DNA of 64,000 nucleotides. It comes from Nocardia panacis (lineage in GTDB: Bacteria; Actinomycetota; Actinomycetes; Mycobacteriales; Mycobacteriaceae). Below the pieces are notes generated by a model. The model was not told the origin of the DNA. It ran no database searches and worked only from the letters and a program-made list of their open reading frames with translations. The translations under genes were made by a program, and so were the position numbers. This document shows positions 24,973-33,046 of this stretch, one piece after another (the first letter of the stretch is position 1; each line of letters starts with the position of its first letter). The DNA is taken from assembly GCF_003598715.1 (NCBI RefSeq), contig NZ_QZFU01000023.1:1-64000 (forward strand), written 5' to 3'.

Positions 24973-25170
24973 AGCAAGCCGCGCGGGCTCGGAAGGCAAC
25001 GAGCTGCCCGCGATCCGGCTTGACTAATTTTTCAGTCAGGATCTAGTGTTGCAGATAGCCAGTCAGTCGCCCCACGATGATGGGATGCGGCCATAGTCGG
25101 AAGCGGGCCGCTGGCGTCCGAAGCGCCGCGAGAGTTCGTCGCGCATTCCCCTAGGGCAGAGGAGCACGAG

Positions 25171-26298
25171 ATGAGGCGGCGCACGTTCGTACAGGCCTCG
25201 ATGGCGACGATGGGCACCCTGTTGCTGGCCGGTTGCACGGACAAGGATCTACCGTTCGGCGGCAAAGGTTCCGCCGGTACGCATGATGACGGGAGAAAGT
25301 GGATGATGCCCGACGAGGGTCGGCCGCACGCGCGGACCTGGATGGCTTTCGGTGCCGGTGAACGCATCTGGGGTCCCGAACTCGTGCCGGAGGTGCAACG
25401 CAACCTGGCCGCCATCGCCACCGCGATCGCCCGCTTCGAACCGGTATCCATGCTGGTGCGCCCGGAGGAGATGGGGCTGGCGCGCAACCTGATGGGCGGC
25501 GCGAACGTCGAGTTGATCGCGGCGGAGATCGATGATCTGTGGATGCGCGACACCAGCGCGGTATTCGTCGGGGGCAATGGTGCACGCGCCGCGGTCGACT
25601 TCAACTTCAACGGATGGGGCGGCAAGCAGCAGCATCGTCGCGACGGTCAGGTCGCCCGGATCGTCGCCGAGCGAGCCGGGGTCGAACGACTGCGCACCGA
25701 TCTGGTGCTCGAGGGCGGCGGTATCGAGGTCGACGGCGCGGGCACCGCGATAATCACCGAGAGTTGCGTGCTCAACAGGAATCGCAACCCTGGCTGGAAG
25801 AAACACGATGTCGAAGAGGAACTCGCCTATCTGCTCGGCCTCTCGAAAGTGATCTGGCTGCCCGGCATCGCGGGCAAAGACATCACCGACGGCCACACCG
25901 ACTTCTATGCCCGTTTCGCCGCCCCCGGCATCGTGGTCGCGGGGCTGGACAACGACCCGGACTCCTTCGACTACGACGTCACCCGCCGCCACCTCGACAT
26001 CCTGCACCAGGCCACCGACGCGGACGGCCGTCCGCTGCGGATCGAGGTGCTCGAAGGCCCGTCCACGGTGCGCGAGACTTTCGCCGAGGACGACTTCGCC
26101 GCAGGCTACATCAACTTCTACGTCTGCAATGGCGCGGTCATCGCGCCCGAATTCGGCGATGCCCGCACGGACGCGGCCGCCCGCGACACCCTGCGACGGT
26201 TGTTCCCGGACCGCGAGGTCGTTCAGCTCAATATCGACGGCATCGCCGCCGGTGGCGGCGGAATCCACTGCACCACGCAGCAGGAACCGGCCGCCTGA
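25171..26298 (+). CDS. Agmatine deiminase/peptidyl-arginine-deiminase family protein, lipoprotein
   Basis: A 375-residue amidinotransferase-superfamily enzyme with an N-terminal export signal, RRRTFVQASMATMG and LLLAGC, a Tat-type lipobox with the lipid-carrying Cys at residue 22. The guanidine-modifying core is intact: DLWMRDTSAVFV, LVLEGGGIEVDG, the catalytic His in KDITDGHTDFYARF and the catalytic Cys in GGGGIHCTTQQEP close to the C-terminus. It should hydrolyse agmatine or a related guanidino compound to carbamoyl product and ammonia, outside the cytoplasmic membrane. The ribosome site is GAGGAG. Most family members are cytosolic, so the lipoprotein form is notable. Confidence 0.9.
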   Translation: MRRRTFVQASMATMGTLLLAGCTDKDLPFGGKGSAGTHDDGRKWMMPDEGRPHARTWMAFGAGERIWGPELVPEVQRNLAAIATAIARFEPVSMLVRPEEMGLARNLMGGANVELIAAEIDDLWMRDTSAVFVGGNGARAAVDFNFNGWGGKQQHRRDGQVARIVAERAGVERLRTDLVLEGGGIEVDGAGTAIITESCVLNRNRNPGWKKHDVEEELAYLLGLSKVIWLPGIAGKDITDGHTDFYARFAAPGIVVAGLDNDPDSFDYDVTRRHLDILHQATDADGRPLRIEVLEGPSTVRETFAEDDFAAGYINFYVCNGAVIAPEFGDARTDAAARDTLRRLFPDREVVQLNIDGIAAGGGGIHCTTQQEPAA

Positions 26299-26371
26299 TC
26301 CCGTTATGCACCCGACCCGTGCGGCAGGTCCGCGACATCGTGGGACGCACCCGCCTCTACTGTGAGGACCC

Positions 26372-26956
26372 GTGTCAGAGCGTCGAACCCAAATCCTCGC
26401 GGCCGCCGTCCGTGTCATCGCCATGGATGGTGTCCGCGGCCTGCGCGTCGAGAAACTAGCCGCCGCGGCGGGAGTATCGACCGCGCTGATCTACTACCAC
26501 TTCAAAGACCGCGCAGGCGTCCTGCGCGCCGCCCTCGAGCACATCAATGATCGTGCCGTGTCCTACACCGACCACGCCTGCACCGAGGACGACCCGCGCA
26601 CGCAGCTCGAGAAGATGCTGCTCCTCGAACTGCAGAACACCGACGAGGTCCGGGAAAACAGCATCGCCTGGGGCGAGTTGCGCGCCAGCGCGGTCTTCAA
26701 CCCCGACCTGCGCACCCCACTGCGCACCGCCACGGATTCCTGGAACACCGATATCGAAACCTTGATCCGCGATGCGCAAGCCGACGGCGTCCTCGCCGCG
26801 AGCCTGGATGCCGGCGCCATCGCCGAACGCCTGACCGCCCTGGTCGAAGGACTCAGCGAACGCTGGCACAGTGAGACGATCACCCTCGACCGTGCCCGTG
26901 CCCTGCTCATCGACGCGATAGGACTCGAACTCGGCCGCGTATCCGGCGCACGCTGA
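26372..26956 (+). CDS. TetR-family regulator (BetI-like C-terminus)
   Basis: A 194-residue TetR regulator with helix-turn-helix LRVEKLAAAAGVSTALIYYH, FKDRAGVLRAALEHI, and a C-terminal domain of the BetI type (RENSIAWGELRASAVFNPDL; LTALVEGLSERWHSETI). GTG 26372 is preceded by GAGGA. It lies 73 bases after the agmatine deiminase homologue and may regulate it, as such pairs occur in actinobacteria. Confidence 0.9.
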   Translation: MSERRTQILAAAVRVIAMDGVRGLRVEKLAAAAGVSTALIYYHFKDRAGVLRAALEHINDRAVSYTDHACTEDDPRTQLEKMLLLELQNTDEVRENSIAWGELRASAVFNPDLRTPLRTATDSWNTDIETLIRDAQADGVLAASLDAGAIAERLTALVEGLSERWHSETITLDRARALLIDAIGLELGRVSGAR

Positions 26957-27094
26957 AACTCCTACCGAACCAATCGCTTTCCGAGCCGGGTGGAGTACCC
27001 CTTGCCCGCCCTCGTCGACGCGGATCTGCACATGGTGATGTGGTGTGCGCATTGCGCGATCTATGGTGCCGTGTGCTGGGCTGCGGTGTATATC

Positions 27095-27130
27095 GAGGGA
27101 GTTGAACCCTCCTGCACTGCCCTCCGTGCA
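27095..27130 (-). other. T-arm-like and variable-arm-like hairpins (possible tRNA relic)
   Basis: On the minus strand, a 5-bp stem hairpin TGCAC, GGAGGGCA, GTGCA (27130-27113) is followed by GAGGG, TTCAACT, CCCTC (27111-27095), which matches the tRNA T-stem/T-loop consensus. No matching acceptor, D or anticodon arm is found upstream, so it is not a complete tRNA gene. It may be a tRNA fragment, a former integration site, or coincidence. Confidence 0.35.
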
Positions 27131-27163
27131 ACCAGAGAAAGGGGCCGAATGACCGTCGGCCCC
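27131..27163 (-). terminator. Rho-independent terminator of the DIP1984 gene
   Basis: Perfect 8-bp stem (GGGGCCGA with TCGGCCCC) and a seven-base loop, followed on the minus strand by TTTCTCT. It begins 47 bases after the stop of the minus-strand gene at 27210. Confidence 0.75.
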
Positions 27164-27209
27164 AGCGGTCCGTGCACGCCTCCGCGACGACTACCTGCTC
27201 CACCCGGAC

Positions 27210-27674
27210 TCAGTCCAGCAGGTCCACCTCCCAGTTGGCGCGCTGAACGCTGACCTCCAGTTCGCGCAACTCCCGCGCCACGGCGTCGGCTCGGGCGCGC
27301 AACTCGGCGACGGGAAGCGCGGTGAGCATGCGCAATTCGGAACGAAGCTGGCGAGCGTAGCCCCGGTGACCCGCGGCGGCATCGGCGGCGGCGGTCAATA
27401 CCGAATGCCGCAGGCGCAACGCGTCACGACGGGCGAGCGCGTCGGTCAGGACGACACCGGAGTCGACGCGGGCGGCCGCGTTGGTGCGATTGATCCGCGC
27501 CATCAGCGCTTCCAACTCGTCCAGAGTGGATTCCGCCTCGTGCAGCAGAGCGGCCGCGTCCTCGGCTGGTTCCTCGCCCTCCTGGTAGCGGGCGCTCGCC
27601 TGGATCCGTTCACTCACCTGCCCGATCCGACGCGTCGCGGCCGCGCGCAACGAAAGTGCCTCTGCCAGCTTCAA
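27210..27674 (-). CDS. DIP1984 family protein
   Basis: A 154-residue helical protein with the DIP1984 family pattern: LKLAEALSLRAAATRRIGQ at the N-terminus, TLDELEALMARINRTNAAAR, LTDALARRDALRLRHSVLTA, and the C-terminal ELEVSVQRANWEVDLLD. The family is a four-helix coiled-coil bundle of unknown role (sometimes called septicolysin-like). TTG 27674 is seven bases after GGGGAGG and matches the family's usual KLAEAL beginning, so I prefer it to a longer upstream start. It is a monocistronic gene with its own terminator. Confidence 0.88.
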   Translation of the reverse strand: MKLAEALSLRAAATRRIGQVSERIQASARYQEGEEPAEDAAALLHEAESTLDELEALMARINRTNAAARVDSGVVLTDALARRDALRLRHSVLTAAADAAAGHRGYARQLRSELRMLTALPVAELRARADAVARELRELEVSVQRANWEVDLLD

Positions 27675-27802
27675 ATCCGAACCTCCCCGTATATCGCAGG
27701 GACCCATCATCGGCCACGACCGCGACGGGTCGCAAACGATTTATCGACGCGGGCGCCATGATCGCGCGCCGCGCCGACGGAGCCTCGAGTGCTGTGTGAT
27801 CG

Positions 27803-28591
27803 TCAGCGCCAGTGCAGATCTCCGATCAACGCGCTCTCCGCACCCCCATCGGCGAAGATGACCTGACCGGTCACGAAGCGGTTGTCCGCGCCGGCGAGCC
27901 AGCAGATCAGTTCGCCGACCCACTCCGGTCGCCCCGGAAATCCGCCGAACGGTTGCGGCGCCGCGGCTTCCACTGCGGCGCGTGTCTGCTCGTTCGCGAA
28001 AATCCATGCGGCCGCAGGGGTGTCGACCACGCCGGAGGCGACGGCGTTGAGCGCGATGCCCGCTCCCGCCCAGTCGGGTGTCGCGGCGACCTTGCGGACC
28101 CAGCGATTCAGCGCACGCTTGGCGATGCCGTAGCCGCCGGTAAGGCCACCGAGGGACGGGTCGGCGGCGAGGTAGGCGACGGCAGCGGCTTCGTCGCCGT
28201 CGAGACATGCTCGCACCACCCGCTCGTCCGCGGGCGCCAGCGACGAGGTCGAGGACACGACCACCGCCCTGGGTGCGCTGCTCTGCGCCAGCAGCGGCCG
28301 CAGTCCCTCCAATGTCGAGACGGCGCCGAAGTAGTTCGTCTCGAGGAGGCCGGTTCTCCCGCCGCCCGCGATGGCGAGCACCGCGTCGATGGGGCCACGC
28401 TCGGTGACCTGGTCGACCAGCGATTGCCGCCCTTCGGGTGTGGACAGATCCGCCTGGATCTCGGCCTCGTCGAGGTCGCAACCGATGACCTCGGCACCGC
28501 GCTCGCGCAGTATTTTCGCGGTCGCGGCGCCGATGCCGGATGCGGAGCCGGTGACGACGTACTTGCGTCCGGCAACTCCTGCGTATGTCAT
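27803..28591 (-). CDS. Short-chain dehydrogenase (3-alpha-hydroxysteroid-dehydrogenase-like)
   Basis: A 262-residue SDR with YVVTGSASGIGAATAKIL as cofactor motif, GCDLDEAEIQADLSTPEG (Asp after strand 2, favouring NAD+), VVVSSTSSLAP with the catalytic Ser and GGYGIAKRALNRWVRK with YxxxK. The spacing and the long insertion before the Tyr are typical of 3-alpha-HSD/carbonyl reductase-like actinobacterial enzymes. The ribosome site AAGGACGAG is near the ATG. It lies 11 bases downstream of a TetR gene on the same strand and is presumably controlled by it. Confidence 0.92.
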   Translation of the reverse strand: MTYAGVAGRKYVVTGSASGIGAATAKILRERGAEVIGCDLDEAEIQADLSTPEGRQSLVDQVTERGPIDAVLAIAGGGRTGLLETNYFGAVSTLEGLRPLLAQSSAPRAVVVSSTSSLAPADERVVRACLDGDEAAAVAYLAADPSLGGLTGGYGIAKRALNRWVRKVAATPDWAGAGIALNAVASGVVDTPAAAWIFANEQTRAAVEAAAPQPFGGFPGRPEWVGELICWLAGADNRFVTGQVIFADGGAESALIGDLHWR

Positions 28592-28602
28592 TTTCTCGTC
28601 CT

Positions 28603-29193
28603 TCAGGCTCGTGTCAGCGCACTCGTCGCGTGGTCGAACAGTTCGACCAGTTCATTTCCGCATTGGTCGGGGTCCAGGCCGGTCGAAAGCAACGGGACCA
28701 TGCTGTCGATGGAGGCTCGCAACGCCGCGGCCATGACCTTCGCATCGAAAGGTCGGAACGCTCCGGTTCGCTGCCCCTGCTCGAACAGGCGGGCCAGCCC
28801 GTTCAGTGATTCGACGTGGTGCCGCTCCCAGACACCGTGATCTCCATTGAGGAGGATCTGCTGGAGCGCCCGTACCTGCGGCAGGTGGTCGGCGATGAAC
28901 TCCACGTTCGCTCGGATGACGGTGGCGAGCAGTTCGCGGGCACCGGTAGCGGTCTCGAACGCGGACCGCACCGAAGTCTCGGCGTCGGTGGCGATCTGAT
29001 CGGCGACCGCGGCGAACAGGTCATCTTTGCTGGAGAAGTGGTAGGTGATCAGCCGCTTGCTGCTGAGCCCCGCCTCCTTGCAGATGGCTTCGAGCGTGGT
29101 GGCCTGGTAGCCGATTTCTCCCAGCAACGTGATCGCGGCACCGGTGATCTGCTTTTTCCGAGCGACGGTCGCTGTCTGATGGGCGGTCGTCAT
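28603..29193 (-). CDS. TetR-family regulator upstream of the SDR gene
   Basis: A 196-residue TetR regulator: ATTLEAICKEAGLSSKRLIT with YHFSSKDDLFAAVADQI is the DNA-binding region; the rest (ELLATVIRANVEFIADHLPQ) is the ligand domain. It is first in an operon with the SDR gene. Two tandem dyads 78-113 bases upstream of the start are the likely operator sites. ATG 29193 and the preceding in-frame GTG 29196 are both possible. Confidence 0.91.
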   Translation of the reverse strand: MTTAHQTATVARKKQITGAAITLLGEIGYQATTLEAICKEAGLSSKRLITYHFSSKDDLFAAVADQIATDAETSVRSAFETATGARELLATVIRANVEFIADHLPQVRALQQILLNGDHGVWERHHVESLNGLARLFEQGQRTGAFRPFDAKVMAAALRASIDSMVPLLSTGLDPDQCGNELVELFDHATSALTRA

Positions 29194-29270
29194 CACCGCA
29201 CCGATTCGCCCGCCACAGGGCCTACCGCCGGTGGACGGTGTCGATGATCGCGACCATTCCCGAAGATTTT

Positions 29271-29305
29271 ATTATCCACGTGGATAATGTTATCCGCTCG
29301 GATAA
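29271..29305. promoter_or_regulatory. Tandem TetR-type operators of the TetR-SDR operon
   Basis: ATTATCCACGTGGATAAT (29271-29288) is a perfect 18-bp palindrome, followed after one base by TTATCCG, CT, CGGATAA (29290-29305), a perfect 16-bp palindrome. Both share the half-site TTATCC/GGATAA. The location upstream of the tetR start and the duplication favour control by that TetR. Confidence 0.82.
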
Positions 29306-29358
29306 GTTCGGCGCTACCCGGAGGGACAAGTTCGCGAAGACCGGGTGCGAGTGCGACT

Positions 29359-29802
29359 TCAGAGGAAAGTGGAGGTCGACCTCCCCTGGTCGCCCGTGTC
29401 GTAGGCGGTATGCGCGCGGGAGATTTCGTCGCTGTGTCGACTGGCCCAATCGGTCAGCGACAGCAGCGTTTGCGTCAGTTCCAGCGCCATTGGTGTACAC
29501 GCGTATTCGACCCGAGGTGGAACGACCGGATACACGGTGCGCACCAACAGTCCCTCGCGTTCGAGTTTGCGGAGATTAAGGGTGAGCATGCGGCGACTGA
29601 TACCCGCGATACCGCGTTCCAATTCACTGAATCGCACCGGCCCCCTGGCCGCGGCGATCAAGATGCCGATGGCCCATTTCCCCGCGACCCGGTCGAGTAT
29701 CGCCATCACCGTACACGCTGGATTGGCTGTCTGGTCCGTCACAGGAATCGGGTCCGTCGCGGTCTCGAGCGGCAATGTCACCTCCGTGTAACTGCGGGAC
29801 AT
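29359..29802 (-). CDS. HxlR-family transcriptional regulator
   Basis: A 147-residue winged-helix regulator: CTVMAILDRVAGKWAIGILI (HxlR start with a Cys), FSELERGIAGISRRMLTLNL RKL, VYPVVPPRVEYACTPMALEL. HxlR proteins often sense electrophiles or redox state through the N-terminal Cys (here PACTV). GGAAGGAGG precedes the ATG. It is divergent from an MFS pump gene and a GTTAC/GTAAC repeat element lies between them, as in typical HxlR-pump pairs. Confidence 0.92.
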   Translation of the reverse strand: MSRSYTEVTLPLETATDPIPVTDQTANPACTVMAILDRVAGKWAIGILIAAARGPVRFSELERGIAGISRRMLTLNLRKLEREGLLVRTVYPVVPPRVEYACTPMALELTQTLLSLTDWASRHSDEISRAHTAYDTGDQGRSTSTFL

Positions 29803-29828
29803 GAATGTGCCTCCTTCCGTCTACCTCG

Positions 29829-29868
29829 ATAGTTACAGACCATGAGCCCAGTAACAAGTCGTAACTAT
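29829..29868. promoter_or_regulatory. Inverted repeat between hxlR-like and MFS genes
   Basis: ATAGTTAC (29829-29836) and GTAACTAT (29861-29868) are perfect inverted arms, with an additional half-site GTAAC at 29851. HxlR regulators bind such GTTAC/GTAAC pairs, so this is the likely operator controlling both divergent genes. Confidence 0.75.
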
Positions 29869-29885
29869 GAAAGGGAGGGGAGCTG

Positions 29886-31325
29886 ATGTCAGTCCATCCA
29901 CGGACCGCACCGACGACGCTCGGAACCCGCTCGCTCGCGCTGGCCGTCATCTGCGCCGGTCAGTTGATGATGATCCTCGACGGCACGATCGTGAATGTCG
30001 CACTGCCCGCGATCCAGGAAAGCCTGGGGTTGTCCTCGTCGAACCTCGGATGGGTGGTCAACGCGTATCTGATTCCCTTCGGGGGCTTGCTGCTGCTGTC
30101 CGGTCGACTCGGTGATCTGTTCGGCCGCAAAGGCGTATTCCTCACCGGCGTCACGATCTTCACCGCGGCATCACTGGCCTGCGGGCTCGCGTCGAATACG
30201 GCGACACTGCTCACCGCCCGGTTCGCCCAGGGTGCGGGTGCCGCCATCGCCTCGTCGGTGACGTTGGGCATGGTCGTCACGATGTACACCGACTCGCGGC
30301 AGCGGGCGAAGGCGATCGGTGTCTACAGCTTCGTCCAGTCCGCAGGCGGCACGCTGGGTCTGCTGTTCGGCGGGGTATTGGCCCAGACGATCGGCTGGCA
30401 CTGGATCTTTCTGGTGAACCTCCCGATCGGGATCCTGACGGTGATCGCGGCAAGCCGTGTGCTGCGCACCGATACCGCCACCCGCGACGACCGGGCAGTC
30501 GACGGATTCGGCGCGGCCCTCATCACCCTGTCAATGATGGCGGGTGTGTACGCCATCGCCGAGACATCCCGATACGGTTTCGGATCGATCCGCACAACCG
30601 GAGTCGGTCTCATGGCTATCGGACTACTGGTCTGCTTCGTCATCCGGCAGGCGAAGGTTCGCGATCCGCTGCTCCCTTTTCGAATGTTCGCCATCCGGAA
30701 CGTATCCGGCGCGTTGGCGACCCATACCCTCATGATCGCAGGCATTTTCAGCTTCCAGTTTCTCGCCGTGCTCTATATGCAGAACGTCCTCGGATTCGAT
30801 CAGGTGCGGACGGGTCTGGGCGTGGTCCCGGTATCGGTGCTGATCGGCGCCATGTCATTGCTCGTCGCGCCGCGCCTCATCGCGAGATTCACGGGCCGGG
30901 TGGTGCTACTCGTCGCGCTGGCCTCGATCGCGGCGGGTCTGGCCACGCTGAGCCGGATCTCGGCTGCCGGTACCTACCTGACCGATGTCTTCCCGGCGAC
31001 CCTGCTGTTGGGCGTCGGCTTCGGCTTGGCAATGCCCGCCCTGGCCGGGCTGGCGATGTCGGCGGCGACACCACAGGACTCGGGTCTGGCGTCGGGCATG
31101 TTCAATACGGTGCAGCAGATCGGCAGTTCCCTGGGGTTGGCGATCCTGTCCACGCTGGCAGCCTCGCACACCGACGCGCTGCGGGCACGGGGCGCCACAT
31201 CCGTCGCGGCGCTCACCGGCGGCTATCAACTCGCCTTCGGTGTGGCCGCCTGCTTCGTAGTGGTTGCCTGGATCGTCGCCGCGACGGTAATCCGCACACC
31301 CCGCGTCAGCCCTGTCGCTCCGTAA
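29886..31325 (+). CDS. MFS drug:H+ antiporter, DHA2 (14-helix) family
   Basis: A 479-residue transporter with 14 predicted helices. DHA2 motifs: motif D1 in MILDGTIVNVALPAIQ, motif A SGRLGDLFGRKGVFLTG, motif C-like LLFGGVLAQTIGWHWIFLVN LPIG. It is expected to export a hydrophobic drug or metabolite using the proton gradient. AAGGGAGGGGAG precedes the ATG at 29886. The divergent HxlR gene and the shared repeat indicate repression by HxlR. Confidence 0.94.
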   Translation: MSVHPRTAPTTLGTRSLALAVICAGQLMMILDGTIVNVALPAIQESLGLSSSNLGWVVNAYLIPFGGLLLLSGRLGDLFGRKGVFLTGVTIFTAASLACGLASNTATLLTARFAQGAGAAIASSVTLGMVVTMYTDSRQRAKAIGVYSFVQSAGGTLGLLFGGVLAQTIGWHWIFLVNLPIGILTVIAASRVLRTDTATRDDRAVDGFGAALITLSMMAGVYAIAETSRYGFGSIRTTGVGLMAIGLLVCFVIRQAKVRDPLLPFRMFAIRNVSGALATHTLMIAGIFSFQFLAVLYMQNVLGFDQVRTGLGVVPVSVLIGAMSLLVAPRLIARFTGRVVLLVALASIAAGLATLSRISAAGTYLTDVFPATLLLGVGFGLAMPALAGLAMSAATPQDSGLASGMFNTVQQIGSSLGLAILSTLAASHTDALRARGATSVAALTGGYQLAFGVAACFVVVAWIVAATVIRTPRVSPVAP

Positions 31326-31340
31326 TGGCCGGTTGGGGCG

Positions 31341-31381
31341 CGCGGGTACTGACCGGTCGAAGCTGCCGATCAGTACCCGCG
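31341..31381. terminator. Bidirectional hairpin between convergent genes
   Basis: CGCGGGTACTGA (31341-31352) and TCAGTACCCGCG (31370-31381) form a perfect 12-bp stem with a 17-base loop. It lies between the stop of the MFS gene and the stop of the convergent coiled-coil gene, where a terminator is expected. There is no long U-tract. Confidence 0.65.
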
Positions 31382-31396
31382 TCGCCACCTCGATTC

Positions 31397-32521
31397 CTAC
31401 CGTTGCGGCGGTGCGGGAGTTCGGATTTCGGCGAGGTGCTGGTCGAGTTGACGTTCGGCGCGTTCGGCGCGGGTCAGGGTCTGGGTGCGCGCCTCTTCGA
31501 CGGCGCGCAGGCGGTGTTCGGCCTCGGCGACGGCGCGGTCGAGAACGGCGGCGGCTTCGGCACGGGCCGCGGCCAGGTCGGACGCGGCGGTGCGGCGGGT
31601 GTCGGCGAGTTCCGTGCGGGCCGCGGCGAGTTCGGTGCGGGTGGCGTCGAGTTCGGTTCTGGCGCGCCGCCATTCGCCGCGCGCCTCGTTGGCGGCCTCG
31701 ATGCGTTCGAGGACGGCCTGTTCGGCGCGTTCGGTGGCGCGGTCGGCGTCGGCGGCGCGTTGCACGGCCAGATCGCGTTCGGCCTTGGCGGTCGCCGCGA
31801 GGGCGGCCGCCTCGCGCTGCGCGTGCGCGATCTCCCCCGCGGCGCGACGCTCGGTCTGCTCGGTCGCCTCTTCCGAGGCGCGGCGGATACGGTCGACCTC
31901 CTCGGCGGTTTCGCGACGGACGGCGCGAACCTGCTCCTCGGCGGCGCTGCGCGCGGCGAACACCTCATCGGCAGCCTGCCGGGTGACGCGCTCGACCTCG
32001 CCCATGGCATCGTCGCGGGCCGCCTGCGCCGCCGCGACGAGACCTTCCGCGGCTTCGGCCGCCGCGGCGGCGTCATCGGCGGCGGCCTCCGCCGCGATCC
32101 GAGCGTCCTCCGCCTCGCGTCGGGCTCGTTCCGCCGCGACGGTCGCGACCTCGGCCTCCGCGATCCGCCGCGCCGCATCGGCCTGCACCGCCTGGACCTG
32201 CGCCTCGACCACCGCCGGATCGGCCAGCGTCGACAGCTCCGCGACCGCCGCGTTCAAGGTCCCACCCAACTGTTCGGCGAGTCCCCGGAACTGAACTAGC
32301 AGCTCATCGGCCCGCAACCGTGCCACGGTCACCGGCCCGCGAGTCGTCACAGTGACGGAACTTTCCGCACCCTCCGATTCCTGCTGCTGCAACCGCTGCC
32401 GCTCCCGCCAGGCCCGCCATCGCGTGTGCTCGGCCCGGTCGCAGTATTCCGAAGGTCGCCCCGGACCGCCCGCGCGAGTAATCGGTCGCGTACATCCGGG
32501 ATAGCCGCATACATCCGCCAT
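31397..32521 (-). CDS. Zinc-finger-like N-terminus plus long alanine-rich coiled coil
   Basis: A 374-residue protein. Residues 1-40 carry CGYPGCTRPI and GRPSEYCDRAEHTRWRAWRE, a CxxxxC...CxxxxH pattern suggesting one bound Zn, followed by an almost uninterrupted coiled coil (about 70-360) rich in Ala, Arg and Glu (ARRIAEAEVATVAAERARRE). Similar domain orders are seen in plasmid KfrA-like and chromosome-organising proteins, but the N-terminus is not KfrA. The start at ATG 32521 begins the Zn motif; GTG 32566 is an upstream alternative. Role could be DNA binding and scaffolding, which is an inference. Confidence 0.75.
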   Translation of the reverse strand: MADVCGYPGCTRPITRAGGPGRPSEYCDRAEHTRWRAWRERQRLQQQESEGAESSVTVTTRGPVTVARLRADELLVQFRGLAEQLGGTLNAAVAELSTLADPAVVEAQVQAVQADAARRIAEAEVATVAAERARREAEDARIAAEAAADDAAAAAEAAEGLVAAAQAARDDAMGEVERVTRQAADEVFAARSAAEEQVRAVRRETAEEVDRIRRASEEATEQTERRAAGEIAHAQREAAALAATAKAERDLAVQRAADADRATERAEQAVLERIEAANEARGEWRRARTELDATRTELAAARTELADTRRTAASDLAAARAEAAAVLDRAVAEAEHRLRAVEEARTQTLTRAERAERQLDQHLAEIRTPAPPQR

Positions 32522-33046
32522 CCGAAAATCGTAGCGTTGTTTCCGTCGCAGCCAACGAATCAACACGCTACGTAATCCCCTGCGCCCCTTCCGAATCCAA
32601 ATCCCCAGGTCGCTGTTCTGACCACCGATAAGTGAACGTTATCGGCGGTCAGAACCCGCAGCCGCGCTCGATGACCTTCTCGGAGTTACGTTTTCGTTTG
32701 GTCACCTCAAACCAAACGTAATTGCTACGAAAGCCGGTGCAAACTGGGCACCTGATCACGCTCTCTTAATGCGGCGGCAAGTCGTAGCGCGGAACGGTGA
32801 GCGATGTTGACCTACGGCTGATTTCATGTCGACGTGACCGGTGAGGGTGGCTACGCGAGTTCGCGCGGCGTGGCCGAGCCGGGAGCGGCGCCGGCGAGTC
32901 CGATCGACGAAGTGGTGCGCCCCCAGGGGGTAAACCACGACCTCACCGCCGGCGGTGCGATGACACCCGGGCCGCGGAGTCCAGCGCGAGCCCGTCACCG
33001 GCCTGCTCCCCCGGTGAGCCGGATTCCGCAGGCCGGTGACGCAGGG
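32522..33046. other. Gene-free stretch with two strong inverted repeats
   Basis: No convincing coding region here. It holds a 17-bp inverted repeat with one mismatch (32615-32631 and 32639-32655, arm core CTGACCACCGATAA, seven-base spacer) and CGTTTGGT (32695-32702) with ACCAAACG (32711-32718). Both lie upstream of the coiled-coil gene and after the stop of the 33047 hydrolase, so they could be operators or terminators. The rest is GC-rich sequence without features I recognise. Confidence 0.6.

Noticed and set aside
27061..27180. Complete tRNA gene
   Set aside because: Only T-arm and a possible variable arm are seen; acceptor, D and anticodon arms with U33 cannot be formed.
31325..32299. Glycine-rich frame opposite the coiled-coil gene
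   Set aside because: Apparent GG repeats are the complement of Ala/Arg coiled-coil codons; not a PE-PGRS-type protein.
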